A stretch of DNA of 64,000 nt, taken from Parus major (Eukaryota > Chordata > Aves > Passeriformes > Paridae). The DNA is taken from contig NC_031770.1 in assembly GCF_001522545.3 (NCBI RefSeq), positions 7,777,321-7,841,320 on the forward strand, given 5' to 3'. How positions within the stretch are numbered: position 1 is the stretch's first letter; each line of letters opens with the position of its first letter. The notes under the pieces were generated by a model that was given only the letters and a program-made list of their open reading frames with translations, had not been told where the DNA came from and searched no databases. A program made the position numbers and the translations under genes. Of this stretch, positions 1 to 11,741 are shown piece after piece.

Positions 1-2454
1 AAACCTAGCAGTAGTAAAAGCCATATGTTTTGGTAAGAGTGGACAGATTAGTGTTTAGCTTTGCAAACTGAACAAATCAACAGCAGTTTTACACCTCTTG
101 AAGCTTTATCCTTCTTCCTCCACCTTGCAGACTGCAAATAGCTGGGCAGCTTGTGAGAGCATGGCAAACCTCTGGGAGGTCAAATGTCTGAGCAACACAG
201 CAATGATGAACACAAGGTAAATGCAGACTTGAAAACTGTTTTCTCCACAATCAAAGAGGACTGTTTTCAGGCATGTGAAAGCCAGGCTGTGTGTTGAGTG
301 ACCCACTAGCATTTGCTGCCAAAACCAGCTGGATTTGAAATGTCAGCCTCAGCTTTGATTTTGTCTAGTAATCTATGAGGGCAGCTGCTCTAAGACACTA
401 AACAAATGCATCCCTAAAAGGAAATAGGAAGGAAAATGTTTCCTCTGATTAAGTTCTGAAAAAAACTTGACATACACTTTTGTAAACAGCTGAGAGGTAG
501 CAAATACAGAGATCAGACTATCAGAGAGATGAGGCACTGTCTCCTTTTTTACAAAGAAGGAATAAACACTAAATTTTAGACTAATTGTCCCACTTTAAGT
601 AACCAGAGATATTAGTGGTGCTCGACTAAACTCAAAGCAGTGGCACTTTTACATATATCTATATCTATATCTATCTATATCTATATCTATATCTATATTA
701 TATATAATACACAGTGCATTACTGAATGGAAAGCCAAAGCCAGAGGATGAGTAGTTTATTTTACATGTAACAAAACTCACGAGATCCTCCCAGATCCATC
801 CTGCATGAAGTGTCTGTACTGATTACATGAACATTCCCTGAGGGCACTCATGTGGATGCATGAACAGACAGGCTTTCATGGATTCACAATTCACAATGGA
901 TTCACAGCACCAGGCCCTTGGAAACTGAAATGCACCATTTCACAAAGAATCCACTAAATCATGTTTAAAATAGGTTGTAAAAGAGATTTCAGAGAATCAG
1001 AAGTTCAATGAGTTCATCCATTGACATGAGCCTTCCCAAGGGGCATTTTCACAGATTAAAGCAGTATTACCCTCAGAATATTACAAAAGGTGTAATAAAC
1101 TGGCAGCAAATCACACATTTTTGCTAAGGAAGATGACTGAGGCTTTTTAGGAAGACCAGTGTAGGCATCACACAGGGATGAAGGTTTAAGTTTCTTAGAT
1201 TCACAGTGAAAAACAGCAGCACATTCAAACATCCCACATAATGCCTCATCTCACACAACCAAAGGACCCAGAATTTCCTCACGGGGACCTTGTGAACACG
1301 GACACCCAGGAGAGATGAGGGAGGGCAAGTGTTGACCCTGGGAAAGCACACAGAACACATGACCTCAGCATAGCCAGGAGCTCCAGAAAGGCTTCTGCTC
1401 CCAGAGAGGTTCTGCCCCTACTTCTTTCCCTTCTGGCAGAAGACAGCAAATGGACATGATTTGGAACTGCACTTTCAGCCAGCCTCCAACATGTTACAGC
1501 CCATATGAAAGAACTGAAACTACATGGAAATACATAACCCACGTACCTGGCTTCCTTTTTGTAGTAGCTTTCCTGACATAATGGACACTTCCCTGATAAG
1601 AAGTCTTGCTGTTTTCAAGCTAGAGAAGATTGGTATTGGTTTCAAAAGAACTCCCTGGGGCAATTTTTTCCACAATTTTTCAATGCAAAATTTCCCCTGC
1701 ACACTTTCTCTGCCAGTTGTGTATTCATGGCACAGTCTTAACCTGCTCATATTTTAGTGAAAGGACAACTGCAACACAAAGCATCCATCATTTAATGCAA
1801 AAACACAGAGGTGATCAAGGCCATCAGATCTGTCCAGGTACTGTGGCAATGCCTGTTCTTGTACAGACTGAATCTCAAAGAATTGGTGGTGCTTCCACCC
1901 CCACCTCTGCTGACTGACTAATTAGGCTAAGTGGACTGCTGTGCTACGGGAGTAAATGCCAAACTCAAAAGAGGTTCATGGAGCTTTCCTTTCCAGTGGC
2001 ATTTCTCTTAAAAATGAAGGGAGTATCTACTCATACTGGACTCCTGGGACAGAAAAGGAGCAGTGTCTAAATACAAATACAGGTAAAGACATCAGCTATC
2101 TGGAACTACTCAGCATCAAGTCAGTCAGCATGACAGAGCTCTTCCTGTCAAACAATGTGCTAAGAACGGCCAAATTCTCTGTCCAGATTTGCCTTTAAAT
2201 GGATCCAAGTGTAGCCTGAAGTGAACTGAATCACAACTGCACTGATGAAGCTGAGGCAGGGATGAGAGCAGCGAGCTTTTCAGCCAGGAGGAAAGGACAC
2301 AGCTGCACAGCCAGATGCCAGTAAGAACACCACAGTCACAATCAGGACACATGGTCATCACAGGCCAGCCAGATGTCTAAACAGTATGGAAAGCACTTCA
2401 TGAAAATAATCATGCTATCAAAAGAGCACAAATGTCATTTTCTGTTTATCCCCC
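1..2454. other. Intergenic flank, no gene recognised
   Basis: Only short open frames without recognisable domains, splice context or protein-like composition are present. A TATATC/ATCT-type microsatellite at about 652-711 is the one distinct structure. The rest is AT-moderate intergenic DNA. Confidence 0.6.
652..711. repeat. (TATATC)n / (ATCT)n microsatellite
   Basis: A run of alternating tatatc and tatc units grades into tatata. It is an imperfect simple repeat of about 60 bases. Confidence 0.9.
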
Positions 2455-3045
2455 TGTACTGGTTTGATGGCAAATCAGCAGGAGGAATTAAGTCCACACA
2501 AATATATTGTGAGAGATGCCAAGTCAGAACTACAATTTAATAGAAAAATTACAATAAAGGCAACAGCACGGAAAGAGTGGCTTATACCAACAAAATCAGA
2601 ATATGACCCTGTTGGTCAGGGTGGTAGCAGCAGTAAGATTTGAGTGATGGGTGTGGTCCTGCTGAAGCGGTGATCTTGTAGAAAGGTCTGGAGGTCTTTC
2701 TCTGAAGGTCCTGTGGAGGTCATCAAGAGCTCTTCTCTGGGAATCCCGTGCTGGTATTGTGGTGCTCCACCCTCCAGCTTATCTATAGGTAGGAATGTTC
2801 AGTTCCTCCCCCATGGGGGACATCTCACAACGAGATGATGCAACTTTATGAGAAATTCTGGGAGACCTTGGTGGCCCATTAGCAGAGATGGCCCCCTCAG
2901 GGTGGCTGCTGCTTCCCCAGAGGGAGTTATCAGGGCTGGAATTATCATGGAGAAGATAAAGAACACTGCCCCAGCCATTTTAACAGCTCATGTGGATGGT
3001 AGTAGAATGCCTACTTTGGTTACACCTTACATCTAACCCAAGACA
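2455..3045 (-). mobile_element. Solo LTR of an endogenous retrovirus
   Basis: A 591-bp element with TG...CA termini (TGTACTGG at the left, AAGACA at the right). It is flanked by CCCC on both sides (2451-2454 and 3046-3049), which fits a 4-bp target-site duplication. Read on the minus strand there is a TATA-like CTATAGATAAG near 2780, then an ATTAAA polyadenylation-like signal near 2540 and about 80 bases to the end, as expected for a U3-R-U5 layout. No gag, pol or env frame adjoins it, so it is a recombined solo LTR. The family resemblance to passerine LTRs is from memory. Confidence 0.65.
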
Positions 3046-6000
3046 CCCCGTTTTCATTGACCTTCATGACGCTTTCTGAGCTGGCATTTATGCATACCAA
3101 AACCTCTTTTAGTAACCAAGAGAATTTTAACCCTTCTTTCTGAAGTAGGCAAAGGGAGGTCAGATCTCCAGCACAGTGAATGCTCCCCTTATTTCCATAC
3201 TTCTATACCAACTATTTCAATCAACCAGGCCCTCCCACAACATTCCTAATCTGCTGCATGTCAGTCAAAGCATATTAATCTCAGATTCTGGAGTTCTGAA
3301 GGTAAAATAGGTTGAAGAGAAATATTTAAAAAGACTAAATTAATGATGAGGTGTTAGATACCATTATCTATCAATATTATCTTAATTTTACCAAGTGCAC
3401 ACATAGGCACTGTAAGAATCACTTTACCCTTGGAAAGGATTGTAACTTGCTATGACATTACAGGGCTTTCCTTACCTTTCCTCAAAGCATTGGAACAATC
3501 ATCTGAATTTCCTGACTTGCAAATTAATTCTGCAAATGCAGCTCTAGAGGCTGGTTCTCCCTATGCCTGTGCTCTGTTAATTTTGCTCAAGGAACAGCAG
3601 CAGCAGCTGAGGAGAAAATGCTGCTGTTCTCTGCCAGGGAAGTGTTCACCATCCCTGCCAGCAGCAGTAAATGCACTGAGAGTGCCAAGAAAAATGGGAT
3701 CCAGCTGTTTTAACACACCCCCACCAACCAGCTGGATAGGGCCTTGCAAGAGGAGTGGCAGGTCCAGATACCTCTGTTCTCTAGATATTTCTAAATAGTG
3801 GAATAATTCATGGAGAAGAGGCAAATGTTGTTAGGTGCCACAAACAGTTTGTCTGACATTTTGGTGCTTGGCAGAAAGCCACATCACTAAAAGCTACAGT
3901 CAACAGCTTGGCACTGGACCATGCAGTCATTACATTTGGTCCCATCAGACACCATCCCTGTGACAGAGCTATGGGCACTGTAAGTGCAAAGCATCTTTTA
4001 TGATGCAAATTTTAAATTCACCAGAAGTTTTAATTGAAGGAAACTTCTGTTGCAGGTCATCTGCCTCAATGGGTTTCCAGGTCTTCAGCCTGATTTGTAG
4101 TCTGTCCCATTTCCCTCATACAAAAGTTTCAGTTGTCCACATTGATCTCCTGCTGACAAATCACCCTTTCATGTTAGTGATGGTTAAACAACTTTCTCTC
4201 TACCTGTTCCCAGGAGATGACTGATTTTCTTCCATGTGTTCAGGTTTTTTGGCTGCCTGGCTCCAATGAAGCCTTTTAAAGCCTATGAACCTATAATTTT
4301 GCGTGTTCGGCAGTCCAGAAGGCACAAACTAATGAGAGGAAAGGTGTGTGATAATGTAATTTACAAATAATTTGAAGGTATGGCTGTTAACATCTTTAAA
4401 ATGGATCTTTAATGTCTCTACTGACTTTGGGCAGCAGGTTTGTTACAGAGCCCAGACAGCTTGGCTCCTGAGAGAGACAAGGGGGTCTGCACAAGGCTAA
4501 ACTTTGGGATAAAACAGTAGGTTTTGGGGGATATGTGGTAGGCAATTCAGGAAGGCTGTACCTTTCTAGTACCTCAGCCAGTGGGGAAAGGAAGAGGGCA
4601 ACATGTGGCCAGGAGTTTGGGGATAAAAGGAGGTTTCACCCTTCAAAACCCCAAGAGAGAAAAGCCCACAAGCATGTGTCCTGCTGGTAAGACTCTCTCC
4701 CTCTGTCTAAATAGACTTAAAGGACTCCTCTGTCTCCTTTTTAGACATATACCCCTGGTGTTTGTGGGTTTTCCTGACAATAACAATAGGTGCCATTCTG
4801 CTTTTGGCTTTTTTAATTGACTGAATGGCTGCTGAAAAATCAGTTTCAATGCTTGCTCCTGGTACAATCCAGGAACAGCCAAACTAAGAGTTTACTGACA
4901 GATTCTTGAGTTGATCACTGTTGATCTGACTCAGCACATCATCCAGCAGTTGATACCTCCCTCTGTGATATTCCAAACTCGAAAATGTAATATTCCAATT
5001 TAAAAAAAAACTTCATTTGAATGTCAGTCTCTCCTAGGTATTGCAAAATTTGACCTTGTTTCTCTTAAGTCACTGCTTCCCCACTCATCTCTTGTGTCCT
5101 GTGAGTAATGGAAGTCAGCCACTTATCACCTGAATTCACACCAGACCAAGGGTTGCTCAGACCTCCCTCATTTTCCTCCACCAGCCACTGACTTGTAATG
5201 CAATTACCTAAGGTTCCACATTATTGTTGCTACTACTGCCTTCCCAATGCAAACTGGCCAGGCTCACTTGCTCTCTAAACCCTGAACCTGTAAACCTCTC
5301 AGTCTCAAATACCACCATCACTGGAATGATCCTTGCATTTCAAAGTGAGAAAGCAGAGAAGCGTGTAAGTTAATCACAGTTACCCACTAAGTCAATAGCT
5401 AAGTCAACAGAAAAGGCTTCTTTTAATTCCAGTCCCAAAGTTTACATATAAGAACTCAGAGATTATTGCAAAATACAATTTCTTCAACCTTTAAGTTCTA
5501 ATACTAACAGCAGAACTAAGAGCATGGCCATCTGAGCCTCTGTTCCATGCCCTTGACCAGATACTGGTCAAGACACAAGAGTAGTATCATCAAGACACAG
5601 AATAGCAGATTTTTCTAAACTTCCCCTTCCATATTGTACAGACTTTGGAATTGATTTGTGTGGAACTTTTGCCTCATAGCAAAATTGCATGCCAGATTAC
5701 AAAACTATCCAGTAACTGTGTATTAGTGAGCTTCCTTTAAGATTTAATCATGTTTTTTCTTATATCTATCTTGAGAGTAACTCTTAATTTCCAAGCATCA
5801 TGATTCTTCCATCAGAGAGTTTTTTTAGCTGCCTATTTTAAAGCCATTCCTAAATCCAGCACATGTATATGACTTCACATTTGCTTATCATCGTAGATAT
5901 CAGACCAGACAGCATAAGAAACTGCTTAGAAACTAAGAAGCACCTGAAATTTCTTAAGCCTGCAGAATACAAATAAAATCCACCTTTCTAAAGTATACTT

Positions 6001-7915
6001 CTCAAATCAAATGTTTTAGCAAGGGTGTTTTGCTAGACAAAAACTCAGGTCCATCCAGAGGAGGAAAGAGAGATCCTAAAGCAGGGCCGGAAATTTGTAT
6101 TTAATATATAGTGGAGGTTTGGAATATTTCAGTCATTTATGTACAGTTCCATCCAATTCACTGAAATGATCTATCAGGAATGAAGTGGTGATATCACATA
6201 AAAAATAAATTTTGACCTTTAGAAAATAGATTTAAATCTTTAATCCAGTATTAACAACTCGCAAAAACTTACAGGAAATCCAAGACTTTGGACTTTTCTA
6301 CCCTTTTTATATTTGGTCACATACAGAACATCTGAGTCACTCCTGAAATCCATTGCTTGACATTCACTGGTAAAGAGTGGAAATGAATTTTCTCTAAATT
6401 CTAAAACACATCTTTTTTTTTTTAAGGCAGATCTTGTGTTTTCCTGTGGATGGGCACTGTGTGAAGCTGTCATTGACAGACAGTGAGAGCTTCAATGTGG
6501 TTTCAAATACATCACTCCATAATATAGAATTAACCATGACAGACATCATGAGTTCTTCAAAGAGAAGAGCCTCTTTCCACCTCCCTCTACCCCACCCATC
6601 ACAACAATGTCTCTGTTTTCTGACAGTGTGAGTTCTAGAGAGGTTTATCCTCTCTGAGTGATCCCAGGCCATCCAATCAATGGGATTAATTTTTAATCTT
6701 TTCCAATAGTTCACCTTTACAAAGAAAAAAAACATCAGTTTTAATGACTGGCCATATCTGCTGCCTGCCATTTTAATTGCAGAATTTGTTTCAAACTCTT
6801 GCCTGTCAGCATCAAGGCTCAAGCCTCAGACTACCCCACCAGCACCAGATGTTCTTTTAAAATAAGCAGGTCAACATAATCTTAGGGTGGCTTTGTTTTG
6901 AACAGACCTAAAGAATAAGAAGTGGCACTGGTTTTAGGACCTGTTATTAGTAGAGCTGAGGGTTCTCAATATTTTCTTGTCAGCTCCTGCTGCCTTTCCA
7001 GCTGTATCTGCAGACTCTCCTATGGCTGGTACAAATACAGCTGAGGAGGAGCTTCCCTTCCAGGGAGTACGCTTGGCACACTTCCATCTGCCTGGTGCTA
7101 AATTTCCTGACTTAAATCTCTTTACTCAAGTGTACAGGGGCTGGAGGATGCTAAGTCTTACTGTAAAAATTGCACACCCTGAAGACAACAGACACCTGAA
7201 TTCTTCTGGGTAGCACTGTCTCTTTGACTTTCAGGGCATGTTTTGGAATTGCCCTTTCTTAGCAGGGGACACAAGCAGGCTCCTTGTACCCCAAAGATCT
7301 CATTCCCACAGACTTTCACACCATCATGTTGGTACCTTTCTCACTAAGTGGGCTGACATAAATTTACACATGATCTAGCTTTCTGTGGGCTTTAGCAAAT
7401 GACCTTTTAATCAGCCAAACAGAACAAAAACACAAGCAAAAAATGTTCCTTTTCCCACAAAACCAGTGCAGAAAGCTCAGGAAAATGAGTTTGCACATTT
7501 CTGGCAGAAAGAGCATTGCATAATGTCCCTGTGTACTAGGGAGCAGGTGACTTTTCATCATCTTTATCATTCTTTTAAGGCTGTCTCAGGTTCAACAGAG
7601 GGCTACAGATCTGGAAGATGCAGCTGGCTCCAAAAGCAGCAAAAGAAAATAGTACAGTAAAAATCTCCAGTGGCAAACTAATGGATCAGGTATTGGATAG
7701 AAAAGAATCTGACATGATTTCAGACAGCATTTGCATGAGAAATGAGCCTTTAAAAAACCTTCTGTATAGTACTCAAATATCCAGTGTGTCATCCTTTTCT
7801 CCTTCTAATTTACCTTGGGATCAGTAGTAGTCAAGAGATACAAATGGCCTGTGAACATCTAAATTTCTTTCTAAAAAAGTTCTGGAGATTGTATTCTTGC
7901 TGATTCATCCATTTT
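3046..7915. other. Intergenic, no gene recognised
   Basis: About 4.9 kb between two LTR relics. Short open frames such as 3430-3798 and 6394-6822 show no domain or splice support. A pyrimidine/A-rich tract sits near 6412-6424. Nothing else can be supported. Confidence 0.55.
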
Positions 7916-8404
7916 TGTGGTTTTGGCTGGGATAGAGATCATTTTTGTCTTAGCAGCTGGTACACGGCTGTGTTTTGGATTGGGATGTTAATAATGTTGT
8001 TAACACACCAATTTGCTGAGCATTGCTTGCCCTAAGTCAAGGACTGGCCAAAGGGATATTCCATACCACAGAGCATCATGGCCAGAACACAAACTGGGGG
8101 AAGATAGCTGAGAGGGGATGGTCACTGCTCAAGGACTGGATGGGCTTTGGTCAGCTAGTGGTGAGTAACTGTATTTTTTGGGATTTAATTATCTATTCTT
8201 GTTGTTGTTATTGTTATTTTTATTATTATATTTAAGTTTGCTTCCATTATTAAACTTATTTTATGCCAACTGTAAACTGTTTTTATGTTAGGGGTTTTTG
8301 TTTAATTTTCTTTCTGGTTCTTCTCCCCATCCCTCTGGGAGGGGACAGGCAGTAAGTGAGTGTCTGTGTGGGGCTTTGTTGCCAGCTGGGGTTAAACCAT
8401 GGCA
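7916..8404 (+). mobile_element. Solo LTR-like endogenous retrovirus relic
   Basis: Begins TGTGGTTTTGGCTGGG and ends GGGTTAAACCATGGCA. A TTATTATT-rich stretch near 8200-8235 is followed by ATTAAA at 8249-8254 and a G-rich 3' part, so it reads as an LTR in plus orientation. I know a very similar LTR from other bird genomes (recollection, not a search). No clear target-site duplication is visible and no internal retroviral frames follow, so the element is old or has imprecise ends. Confidence 0.6.
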
Positions 8405-10472
8405 TGCCCAAGGCTGAGAGATGCCAGTTTGGGCTGGACAGCTCATTCCTCCTGAGCTAGTTTTGTGGCACTGTGTCATAGTCCCTGTACAGGGGGTCTA
8501 GAGGAAGATCACAATTAATGGGGTCTGATTTCAAAAAGGCAATTCCCTGCCAATTTTGCTCTCTATCAAATAGAAACAATTTATAAGTAGGTTCCTTTGA
8601 AAAGACTGGGACTTAGCACGCATTTTATTCCTCAAGAACTTGCAGTTCTGGAATTGAGGGATACCCATTCCCATACAGGTGTAGCCATGCCACATTCTCC
8701 TATTGCCTCTAATTTGTCCACAGCAATTCTAAATATTCCAGGAAAAGCACCACCAGTGTTTTGAACCACAGGGTGCACATTGTTGTGATCCCAGTAAGTA
8801 AGGCACCCAAACTTTGTACATTATTGCCTAAAATGCTTTTCATTACAGCTAATACGACAAAAAGAAGAGCATGGATAATCTTACCTGACTCAGGTGGGAC
8901 CCCTGAACCCCTACTCATCAATCTTACTACCAAACAAAAAGGATTTTTACACGAGAATGTGTGGCTGCACTTTTAAAGACAAGGAACATGGGGGTATAAT
9001 TGCCTGATGACTGTGACCACCAGCAGACAGAACGGAAGGTTTTCTTCCTCACCACAACCAAATGGTAAAGAGGCTTCTTTTGCAGTGTGGGGGCTTTGCC
9101 ATTCCTGCCCCAAAGCATTTAGTTCAGTTTGTGTATCACACTGGAAGGGAGAGCTGAGCCCTTGGCTCTGATATCCATGCCCTTGAGCTGGCCCTCTCAG
9201 ACAAACCAACATCTGTCTCCTTTTGGCCATAAATAACCTGTATTCCATAGAGCCCTGAACAAGAGCCTGTTCCACCACTCTGCCAGCCACATTTTGGTCA
9301 GCATTCAGCCCTGGAGTGCCTGGGGGGACACAGACTCCACCTCAAAACACACATGGACAACTTTTGGCAAGGATTGGCTTCACCTCCACCTAGTTTGGGG
9401 AGCATGGACATGCCTTTCATCTCCTGTCTCTTCTACAATGCTACAGCTTCAAAAATAGGAGGAGAAGGAAGCTGATGAAGCCCTGCACTTTTGATGCCCT
9501 ATCAGAAGTACCACAAGGCCTTTCTTATGTTAGAAATAAGGTTAGAATCCAGCTTTTCGTGACTCATCCTGACACCAAGATTGTGATTTCATGCTCTGAG
9601 TAGCTTCAAATGAAACCAATATTAAGCATTATTCTGTTGAATTAGAATTCAAGAAAATCTTGGAACCATTTTGCCTGCCATGGTGAAATACCGAATTGTC
9701 AATGACAAATGACAATGACAAAGCAATGGCGAACCCACCACAATATTCCTAAGGGGAGATGTGAAGGAGCAGGATTCTGTCCACAGCAAATGAACAGAAA
9801 CTAATGATCACTGAATACAAAGAACAGAAAAAAGAAGATGCTGAAGTGATTATAATACAAATCACATGGCTTTGTTAACAGAGAACAGCAATGGCAAAGG
9901 AAAGTGCTGACAATTGGGCTTAAATTTGAGACTGTAGCTGGAATGGATAACACCTAATTTTTTTAATTACTGCAGCATCCAATTTTTCCTGCTTGGACCG
10001 CCAAAGAAGTCAGCAGGTTTTTGGAAGGACATATCTCCTACCCAGACACTTCCATTCAAAATCTGCTTAATTTCCAAAAACATTCCACAACTCAGAGCAC
10101 CCCCTGAAAGAGAAGATGAACCAAGTGTTTCTCTGAGTAGAATCCAAAGTCAGCAAGACTGTCTCTGCAAATCCAAAGGAGTGACAAGTTTGAATGAGAT
10201 ATAGGACATATTAAGCCCATTTTGTATGTTTCTAAATTCAAAGGCTTTTGAATATAGGGTATTTATAAACCCGTATAAACCTTGAGGAAGAGGTGAAATG
10301 CAGACTTCAGCTCTGGATCAGAGATAGTAAAATAAGGAATTTTAAATAGGACCACTAGAGTGGCACTATCTGGTGCAGCTAAGAAACATTTAATAGTTTC
10401 ATAGACATGAGCTTTATATTAAAAAATTTATTTGCCATCAGGCCAGGAAAGCATTTTTTACAAATTATTTGT
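8405..10472. other. Intergenic, no gene recognised
   Basis: Minus-strand open frames at 8709-8933 and 8973-9290 have no recognisable domains. The first has a hydrophobic stretch but no supporting context. Otherwise nothing identifiable. Confidence 0.5.
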
Positions 10473-10805
10473 TGTCTTGGTTTGAAAGACAGGTGTCTGC
10501 TAAGGAAAGCAGGAGTCTCCCTTGGAATGGAAAATGTGACCCCCTTCCCTCACAATTATTATAACTTTGAAATTAAGGGGCTTGAAGACAAAGATATGGG
10601 AAAAGGAATAACACTCCTTTATAGAGTATAAATATATCTAACAAGGCAGACAAGCAGTGCCAGCAGTGCCAACAAGCAGAACCACAAACGCAGTCCCAGG
10701 CTCTCCCGGCCGCGGGCGCTTTCCCCTGGCTGCAGTTCCGCTCGCAGCCGCCAGGGGCGCTGGTGGCTCCCGGCCGGGCAGGGCGGGTGCGATGGTTCCC
10801 CCGCG

Positions 10806-10821
10806 CCGCCAGGGGGCGCTG
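10806..10821 (+). promoter_or_regulatory. CTCF-like motif, copy 1
   Basis: CCGCCAGGGGGCGCTG matches the vertebrate CTCF core consensus closely. Binding is inferred from sequence only. Confidence 0.5.
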
Positions 10822-10901
10822 TGCCGCCAGCTCGGCCGCGTTCCCCTCACACGGGAATGGCGGNCCCGGCCGGGCAGGGCGGGTGCGATGGTTCCCCCGC
10901 G

Positions 10902-10917
10902 CCGCCAGGGGGCGCTG
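10902..10917 (+). promoter_or_regulatory. CTCF-like motif, copy 2
   Basis: Exact copy of the motif at 10806-10821, 96 bases downstream on the same strand. It may be an assembly duplicate. Confidence 0.45.
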
Positions 10918-11741
10918 TGCCGCCAGCTCGGCCGCGTTCCCCTCACACGGGAATGGCGGGAGGGCCAGGACAAACGGATGGAGAAAAGGAAAAATTTCCT
11001 TTACAAACCCACAGAGGGAGACGATCCTGGTGCCCCCTCAGATAGCAACAGGAGCTGTAGCAGGAACATTGGAGTAGCAAGCTGGGGAGGCAGGGATGAG
11101 CAAAGTCCCGGAGTGGTAGATGAGATGTATCAGAAATTCGGCAGCTGTAGCTGGAACTGCGGGGTGCCCTGGCAGGCAGGGGGTGCGAGTTACAGTGTAG
11201 GAAAGAAACTGTGGAGCAGTAGGAGAGAAACAGCAGGGCTGGGCAGCGGCTGCTCAGCTCCCAGACAGGGTAGGAAGAGGCTCCCTTGGAAGGGGAGGGT
11301 GCTCAGGCATCCCAGGGTTTCCCCTGAGGCACCCCAGGAGATGGTGAAGGGTGCTTTGTTTGGTGAGGCCGGGTGTCAGTCAGGTCCCAGTGCATCGGCC
11401 GCTCTTAGGAGCAGAGCTCCACTCATGGCAGAAGGCAGGCGAGACAGAACCCTGCAGTGGTGGGGAATTCTCCCCACAGCCACCACAGCCTCCTTCCCCT
11501 CAGAATGCCCAGTGAAGAAGAAGGAATACACCCCAGCAGCTGCACTTTTATCCCAGCCCAATTCTGTGTAGCTATGCCCCTTGGAGAGAAACCCTCATGT
11601 AAGAGGAGTGCAGCCAAGTGCCCTCCTCCCCTGAGCTTGGAAACTTCTTTTATCTACCTGGTCCTTATTATCTCTTAGCAAAACACATCGGGAAAATTCC
11701 CTGAGAGAAAGAAACAAAATGAAGAATCCTAAACCCCAACA

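Larger units (their letters stand above)
10769..10959. repeat. Two identical 95-bp copies around a single N
   Basis: Copy 1 is 10769-10863 and copy 2 is 10865-10959; they are identical base for base, with N at 10864. Each holds a CCGCCAGGGGGCGCTG motif (10806-10821 and 10902-10917). A diverged motif, one G shorter, lies at 10748-10763. This is either a true VNTR inside the LTR or two contig ends that failed to merge. Confidence 0.85.
10473..11741 (-). mobile_element. LTR with internal GC-rich tandem repeat and 5-bp TSD
   Basis: Element of about 1.27 kb with termini TGTCTTGG...CCCCAACA. It is bracketed by the direct repeat TTTGT (10468-10472 and 11742-11746), which fixes its ends and marks it as an integrated retroviral LTR. 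The interior is much more GC-rich than its surroundings and contains two identical 95-bp copies separated by one N. A 304-codon open frame crosses it (10657-11571), but it is low-complexity, spans the repeat, and has no gag/pol/env signature. Minus orientation is inferred because the CAAACCAAGACA-type end matches the 3' end of the element at 2455. Confidence 0.7.

Noticed and set aside
8709..9290. Two adjacent minus-strand open frames considered as retroviral env/pol remains
   Set aside because: No diagnostic motif, and they do not connect to the LTR at 7916, which is in plus orientation and ends at 8404.
10657..11571. 304-codon plus-strand open frame
   Set aside because: It lies wholly inside the LTR, spans the duplicated 95-bp unit and an N, and has no retroviral or cellular domain.
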